Assembly: GCA_965216105.1 (NCBI GenBank) | Contig: OZ244147.1 | Coordinates: forward strand, 2,604,001 to 2,668,000 | Direction: 5' to 3' | DNA length: 64,000 nt | Source of the DNA: JAALLB01 sp017643495 | Lineage (GTDB): Bacteria; Pseudomonadota; Alphaproteobacteria; Rhizobiales; Rhizobiaceae | Shown: positions 59,611-64,000 of the stretch, piece by piece | How the letters are laid out: the number at the start of each line of letters is the position of its first letter | Numbering within the stretch: position 1 is the first letter of the stretch | Translations under genes and position numbers: made by a program | The notes under the pieces: model-generated | Told to the model about the DNA's origin: nothing | Databases searched by the model: none | Seen by the model: only the letters and a program-made list of their open reading frames with translations

Positions 59611-62600
59611 CAGGATCGTTCACGGCACTGATCATGATTGTTGCGGTATCAGTCGCGGATTGCGGGCCACCGTCACCTGAAGCCCCGTTATCGCTGACGT
59701 TTACTGACAGTATGTCTTGCCCGTTGAAATCCTGATTCCCTGTGTAGGTCAGGCCCTCAAAGTCCAGCAAGGTAGCATTGATCTGGTCTACAGTGCCGGT
59801 AACCGTGACAGAGTTCGTATTGTTCCCAGAAATTTGCGCCGCCGGTATACCCCCACTCACTGCAGCATTGATCCAGAGACTGCCATTTCCGACACTGAAT
59901 ATCACAGACATTTCCGCTTCGCCAACATCGACATCCGCAATGGATATCCCGGCCAGCGTGAACTGTATGTCTTCAGTACCCGCAAACCCGGACGGCAGGG
60001 TTGTTTCGGGTGCATCATTGACCGAAGTTACACCAATCAGGATTGTCTGCTCCTGCGGCGGAGCAACATCATCGGAAACAGAAACAGTTACTTTTTCCAG
60101 GCCGTTGAAGTGTTCATCAGGCGTAAATGATACAGACATCAACACGCGATTCATGTCTGTTTGAGTTGCATCAAAACTCAGTGTGTCCGTTCCGTTTCCG
60201 GAAAGGTTCAGGATGCCATCAAGGTCGGTTTCCGCAAGGAAGCTGAATTGCCCTCCATGTTCTGAAGCAAATGTAATGCTCAAAATGGTGTTGTCGTCGT
60301 CATCACCGACAGTCACGGTTGGCAAGACAATGGATGTGTCTTCGTTCGTGACAACATTGACCTTTCGAACCTCGACTGCATCCACAAAAGGTCCAGAATT
60401 ATTGTCGGTCAGGTCAAGACTTTCAAAGGTGATCGGAACAGAACTATCCGTTGCGACAAAACTGAAACTTCTGGTTTCAGACGACAAATCTTCCCTGGAA
60501 GCACCGACCGGGCTTGTATAGCTGAACTCATGTATATCCGCACCGGCCGTAACCCGAACGTCCTTCACACTTTCTCCATCGAAAGGATCTCCACTCATGA
60601 GGAAGGACACAAAATAGGTGGCACCTGTTTCGACAGTGAGTGATTGGGTGATGGAGCCGGGATTGTTTCCATTCAAATCAATCACATGGTCACCGGAGGG
60701 AGCGCCGAAAGCACTGGTCTCGGTTACCAGATCAACGTCACCGGTCACTACTGACCAACCGGTGATGGTTGTTGAATCACCAGCGGTTACAGTTGTTACG
60801 CCACCCGGACCGTCGGGGCCGTTTTCAAAATCTCCGTTTACAAGCAGATTCTCACCAAGCTGTGCCGACGGGTCAACTTCAAGGGTCGGCACATCGTTCG
60901 TACCTACAAGGCGCACCTGAAATTCCAGCGATTCATCATTGAGTGGTGTCGAACCGCCACGGGAATCCGTTATCTGCAGAACATAATTCAAGAAAACGGT
61001 CTGCCCTGCCTGAAGACCATCAAGGTCAGCAGCATCCACACTTGCGTCAACGGTTACCATGTCCCTGCTACCAGCAGGTGAACCAGGCCTGTAATCAAAG
61101 GAAAAGCTTACCAGACTTTCAAATGCAGCATCATTTTCGGCTGCGCCAATTGCCGTAAAAGTTGGTGGCGTGCCGTCACTATCCACATCGTTGAAAGCGA
61201 GACGGAAAGCTTCTTCGGTTATGGTGCCCGTGTTTTCATCTTCAGATCCATCCACCCTTTCGACAATGGGGTCATCACCACCTTCATTATCAAAACCGTC
61301 GGGTGCATCGTTTTCGCCGGTAACAGTAACCGTTACGTCGTTGGTGGCAATGAGCCCTTCGCTGTCAGTGGCTGTTACTCTGATGGTTACGTCTGTGGTT
61401 TCTCCTTCTGCAAGAAAATCGAAATTGTCCTGCGGATCAAAATTGAGCGTGGTTCCTGTAATCGAGACGCCGTTCTCAAAAAATTCGCTGAAAATGTTTG
61501 TTGTATAGACAAGTGTCGAGCCGTCTTCGCCTGTGTCAGGATCATTTCCGAGACCGGAGAGGTCTATTGCAACAGGAGGACCGTCCTCATTCACTGCCAA
61601 TGTTCCCGCATCCAGGGTAGGCGCATCATTTACCGGATTGATGCCAATTTGCAGAACGGCAGTAGTCGTTGTTCCGCCACTGGTAACCGCCACTGTCAGC
61701 GTGCCACCGTCATCATCATTTGCGGATGGCCTGTATGTGGCTCCATTCAGTGCATTGTTGACCTGTGATGCAGTTCCAGAGATTACGAGGCGAACATACT
61801 GACCGCTGCCGGGTGGCTCCTCGATGCTTTCCTCTTCATCAATAACGACATCTGCACCCGGTGCGAGTTCGATCGTGGACCCTGCGGTAAGCACTACATT
61901 CAGATTTCCACCACCACCGGAAATGTTAAAGCCGCTAAGAACAACCGGGCTGTCCTCATCAATGTTCGAGGACAGAGTCGGCAGAACAATAGTTGCTCCG
62001 ACGGGCCCGCCACTACCCGGATCATTTTCACCCGAGTTTTGCGTCTGGCCTGTTCCCGTTTGGGAACCCGGTGCTTGTCCGCCCGCTGCACCACCAGTTC
62101 CAAGTCCCGCACCGCTGTCCCCAAGCTCGCTGATTTGTGTGCCGCCAAGACCATCATCGCCCTGAGCGACATCCGTCAATCCGGTTTCACCAAAGCCGCT
62201 ACCCAGATTACCCTGATCGCCCGGTGTTTCGTCACCTTCGGGGGTTTCTCCCTCTTCCTCGCCATCTTCCCCGCTATTTCCAGAACCACCGTCTTCACCA
62301 GCATCATCCAGATTGACAGGTTGCTGTCCCGCCGCCTGCCGTGACTGCAAACTTAAAACTGCCTGATAGGCATCATTGATTATCGCCTGGTCTGAAGCGA
62401 AATCAGAAACAGTGCGCGGAACCTCGGTTGTGATGCCATCGGAAGGGGAAATTACCCAATTGCTTTCAACGGCCGTTATCTGCGTAACAGAGCCATCGAG
62501 ATTGTTGATCAGTTCAATCGAACCTATTGAGCCGTCAATATCCCTGTTGAGCGATACGGTGACAGTGGCCTGCCCACTTGAATCTGTCTCGATCACCACT

Positions 62601-63295
62601 TTCACGGTCGTCCCGCGAATGCCCATAGTCGCAACCGGGGTTTCGACGTTCATGTTGCCGGACTTTGCCACCTCCCCAGCGACAAACACAAAACTGCCCT
62701 GTACAAGATTGAACAAGGATGAGTTGTTGTCACCTTCCGGTGCATAGACGAGCTCAGAAAGGACCATTCTCGAAGCAGAGGAAAGCGTGAAAATAGTGCT
62801 GTCTGCAAATGTTATCGAGAGCGTTGCACCATCTGCAGTCTGGACAACATCGTTCTGGAAGACCTTAGTGCCAACCTGCAATGGTTCCACGGTTCCATCA
62901 GTCCTTTGAACGGTAGCAGAACCAGAAAGTGTTTCGACTTGACCGATCGGGGTGGCACCCTCGGCTTGTCCCTGTTGGGCGTATTCCCCTGCCCTGTCAG
63001 GCCCCGCCAGAACGCGGACAGTATTTGCAGACAAACCGGTCCCCTCGTCCGTTACGAGACCGGGAGAACCATCTTGCGAGAAATAGTCCTTGAGCCAGAC
63101 AGCTCTGCCATCTGCGCCAGACAGCAACAGATCGTGTCCGTCACGGCTGAAATCAGCCGCAAACAAAAAGTCACTGTAAGGAATGGCAATCGAAGAATCT
63201 TCAGAAGAAACCTCGATTACAAAAACCGCTTCAGAATCAATATTTTCCCATCGAAAACCTGAAGCGCTATCAAAGGACATTGGATCAACCCTCAC
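58601..63295 (-). CDS. FecR/VCBS/FG-GAP giant surface or secreted protein, upstream part
   Basis: 1564 residues to the TAA. Layout: N-terminal region 1-110 with no signal peptide, a FecR-type domain about 115-240 (GQVETLSGSATVQR, NVETPVATMGIRGT), and an acidic Gly/Glu-rich linker about 335-440. VCBS/cadherin-like Ig repeats follow to about 1230, with a DUF642-like 'choice-of-anchor' module about 805-985 (NLLVNGDFENG). FG-GAP-like repeats run from about 1235 to the end (SINDAGVIVVGAS, AINASGTIAVGAP, DLNNQGILVVGAS). Together with the downstream RTX part it would make about 3,118 residues. Probably a type I-secreted adhesin or biofilm protein. It lies convergent to the glycan operon and may be its glycosylation target (inference). 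Confidence 0.88.
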   Translation of the reverse strand: MRVDPMSFDSASGFRWENIDSEAVFVIEVSSEDSSIAIPYSDFLFAADFSRDGHDLLLSGADGRAVWLKDYFSQDGSPGLVTDEGTGLSANTVRVLAGPDRAGEYAQQGQAEGATPIGQVETLSGSATVQRTDGTVEPLQVGTKVFQNDVVQTADGATLSITFADSTIFTLSSASRMVLSELVYAPEGDNNSSLFNLVQGSFVFVAGEVAKSGNMNVETPVATMGIRGTTVKVVIETDSSGQATVTVSLNRDIDGSIGSIELINNLDGSVTQITAVESNWVISPSDGITTEVPRTVSDFASDQAIINDAYQAVLSLQSRQAAGQQPVNLDDAGEDGGSGNSGEDGEEEGETPEGDETPGDQGNLGSGFGETGLTDVAQGDDGLGGTQISELGDSGAGLGTGGAAGGQAPGSQTGTGQTQNSGENDPGSGGPVGATIVLPTLSSNIDEDSPVVLSGFNISGGGGNLNVVLTAGSTIELAPGADVVIDEEESIEEPPGSGQYVRLVISGTASQVNNALNGATYRPSANDDDGGTLTVAVTSGGTTTTAVLQIGINPVNDAPTLDAGTLAVNEDGPPVAIDLSGLGNDPDTGEDGSTLVYTTNIFSEFFENGVSITGTTLNFDPQDNFDFLAEGETTDVTIRVTATDSEGLIATNDVTVTVTGENDAPDGFDNEGGDDPIVERVDGSEDENTGTITEEAFRLAFNDVDSDGTPPTFTAIGAAENDAAFESLVSFSFDYRPGSPAGSRDMVTVDASVDAADLDGLQAGQTVFLNYVLQITDSRGGSTPLNDESLEFQVRLVGTNDVPTLEVDPSAQLGENLLVNGDFENGPDGPGGVTTVTAGDSTTITGWSVVTGDVDLVTETSAFGAPSGDHVIDLNGNNPGSITQSLTVETGATYFVSFLMSGDPFDGESVKDVRVTAGADIHEFSYTSPVGASREDLSSETRSFSFVATDSSVPITFESLDLTDNNSGPFVDAVEVRKVNVVTNEDTSIVLPTVTVGDDDDNTILSITFASEHGGQFSFLAETDLDGILNLSGNGTDTLSFDATQTDMNRVLMSVSFTPDEHFNGLEKVTVSVSDDVAPPQEQTILIGVTSVNDAPETTLPSGFAGTEDIQFTLAGISIADVDVGEAEMSVIFSVGNGSLWINAAVSGGIPAAQISGNNTNSVTVTGTVDQINATLLDFEGLTYTGNQDFNGQDILSVNVSDNGASGDGGPQSATDTATIMISAVNDPVIITNTGQKVTARVPGNGEAFAASLDLNDNGVVVAGSPLADPSVGNDGLGFLFNPDENERLGQPVELRSSLESANDFFGRSSAINNAGILAIGAPGDTNNQGAILVFSPDGEGGFTEQVLRAGTPVDGDFLGLSVDINSAGVIVATANGDDTGATGAGALYVFRPDGEGGYRAAVELFAPDAAAGDNLGGDVSINDAGVIVVGASLGDGLVGNTGTAYVFKPDGTGNYTDTGIELQANDGANGDNFGSALAINASGTIAVGAPSDGAGSVYVFTEPVGTYQQAGKISVDDIPATSGFGISLDLNNQGILVVGASGDDGVTENTGAVYVYTPSINGT

Positions 63296-63498
63296 TGTCG
63301 CAATGCCCCAGCCTTGATTAACCTATCATTAATACTTGCAATGACCAATATTTATTTAACCGCCAAAAATCCGGAAAGCCTTGCTTTTCCTTGTGTTATG
63401 GCATGTCTCGCGGGTAACGAACGTGCCAATCGGCACAACTTGACCATCAATTCAAAAACCGCTCTAACCCTTCACAATTGCAGCAAGAAAAGACGATC
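63296..63498. promoter_or_regulatory. Divergent promoter region, giant protein gene / MBL-fold gene
   Basis: 203 gene-free, AT-rich bases with a small hairpin GTGCC-AATC-GGCAC (63423-63436). No operator was recognised. Confidence 0.35.
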
Positions 63499-64000
63499 AT
63501 GACTCAGTCCAACCAGCAATATGTCGTACTCTTGGGCACCAAGGGCGGTCCGGCTATCAGGCCGGGGTCAACCATGCCAACTTCATCGTACCTCTCGATG
63601 GGCGGCGAAAACATCGTGGTTGATTGCGGGCTCGGAGTAAGCTGCGGTCTCACTGATGCCGGCATCCGGCTGGAGACATTGAACCGGATCATCATTACCC
63701 ACCTTCATTCGGACCATTACCTTGAACTTGGCCCCCTGCTTCATACTGCCTGGACTGCAGGCTTGAAAAGCCAGGTTGAAATCTGGGGCCCATCCGGCCT
63801 GGATCATTACTGGGCGGCATTTCTTGAATCGATGCGGGCAGACATCGAGCTGCGGATTGAGGATGAAGGCCGACCCGATCTCTCCAAACTGGTAACGGTA
63901 AAGACAATCACAGAAGGAGAATTTCTGGTTACAGGCAATCTTCGTGTGTCCGCAATACGGAATGTACACCCGCCGCTTGATGAAACCTATGCCTTGTCAT
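63499..64000 (+). CDS. Metallo-beta-lactamase-fold hydrolase, cut by window edge
   Basis: About 167 residues visible, C-terminus missing at the right edge. Seen: an N-terminal GTKGGPAIRPGS segment, VDCGLGVS and the zinc motif THLHSDHYLELGPLL near residue 75. The GT-G-P-x-R start and HxHxDH resemble the RNase Z/arylsulfatase-like branch of the superfamily. Divergent from the giant surface-protein gene. Likely a small-molecule hydrolase; substrate unknown. Confidence 0.88.
   Translation, partial: MTQSNQQYVVLLGTKGGPAIRPGSTMPTSSYLSMGGENIVVDCGLGVSCGLTDAGIRLETLNRIIITHLHSDHYLELGPLLHTAWTAGLKSQVEIWGPSGLDHYWAAFLESMRADIELRIEDEGRPDLSKLVTVKTITEGEFLVTGNLRVSAIRNVHPPLDETYALS

Noticed and set aside
58588..63295. 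Two independent genes, FecR/VCBS protein and RTX protein
   Set aside because: They are in the same frame with only five codons including the stop between them, the GTG has no convincing ribosome site, and an FG-GAP-like blade is cut in the middle.
1..64000. Mobile elements, CRISPR arrays, tRNA or rRNA genes
   Set aside because: Looked for transposase-like frames, terminal repeats, regularly spaced direct repeats and tRNA-like cloverleafs by eye; none were convincing.

Overview
The window is 64 kb of a chromosome-like region from what looks like an alphaproteobacterium, probably marine or heterotrophic. This is inferred from two TRAP dicarboxylate-type transporters, aerobic CoA-dependent aromatic catabolism, giant FecR/VCBS/RTX proteins, moderate GC and many ATGA or TGATG gene overlaps. 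No rRNA, tRNA, CRISPR array, transposase or phage gene was seen. Coding density is high: the largest gene-free gap is about 290 bases (14509-14799).

Region 1 (1-8187, minus strand, cut at the left edge): an aromatic-acid module led by a Rieske oxygenase reductase, alpha and beta subunits. It continues with an acyl-CoA synthetase, a thiolase-like protein lacking the usual nucleophilic Cys, a DUF35-SDR fusion, a cyclase-family hydrolase and an SDR. A divergent MarR regulator reads away from it, with two inverted repeats in the shared promoter. Region 2 (8685-14508, minus): an opine-dehydrogenase-like protein, a 3-hydroxyacyl-CoA-dehydrogenase-like protein, a complete TRAP transporter (dctP-dctQ-dctM) and an Asp/Glu-racemase-fold protein without its catalytic cysteines. 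Region 3 (14800-21033, minus): a second TRAP transporter followed by an IlvD/Edd dehydratase, a 3-hydroxyisobutyrate-dehydrogenase-like reductase and a close relative of arylmalonate decarboxylase.

Region 4 (21254-40104) is a tryptophan/anthranilate catabolic supercluster. On the minus strand a kyn operon (formamidase-like hydrolase, GntR regulator, kynA, kynU) would turn tryptophan into anthranilate, and gcdH lies next to it. On the plus strand an abm-type operon would activate anthranilate to its CoA thioester and attack the ring with a 2-aminobenzoyl-CoA monooxygenase/reductase. It also encodes an SDR, MarR, crotonase, acyl-CoA dehydrogenase, CoA ligase, thioesterase and RidA. Three cytoplasmic reductive-dehalogenase/QueG-like iron-sulfur proteins, a PaaK-like ligase and a TetR regulator are woven into the locus. 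Shared operator motifs tie the separate promoters together. Region 5 (40268-44466): a MarR regulator followed by a two-gene indolepyruvate:ferredoxin oxidoreductase.

Region 6 (44546-64000): a cytochrome c, then a plus-strand glycan operon. It encodes a TPR-glycosyltransferase (FlmG-like architecture), NeuB, NeuC, NeuA, HisF-like, HisH-like, a WbpG/WbuX-type N-acetyl-sugar amidotransferase and a pyruvyltransferase-family protein. This predicts a CMP-activated nonulosonic acid pathway with an amidination branch, perhaps used to decorate a surface protein. Convergent to it lies a giant FecR/VCBS/FG-GAP/RTX protein gene split by one in-frame TAA codon, exactly where the repeat expects Tyr. A metallo-beta-lactamase-fold gene runs off the right edge.
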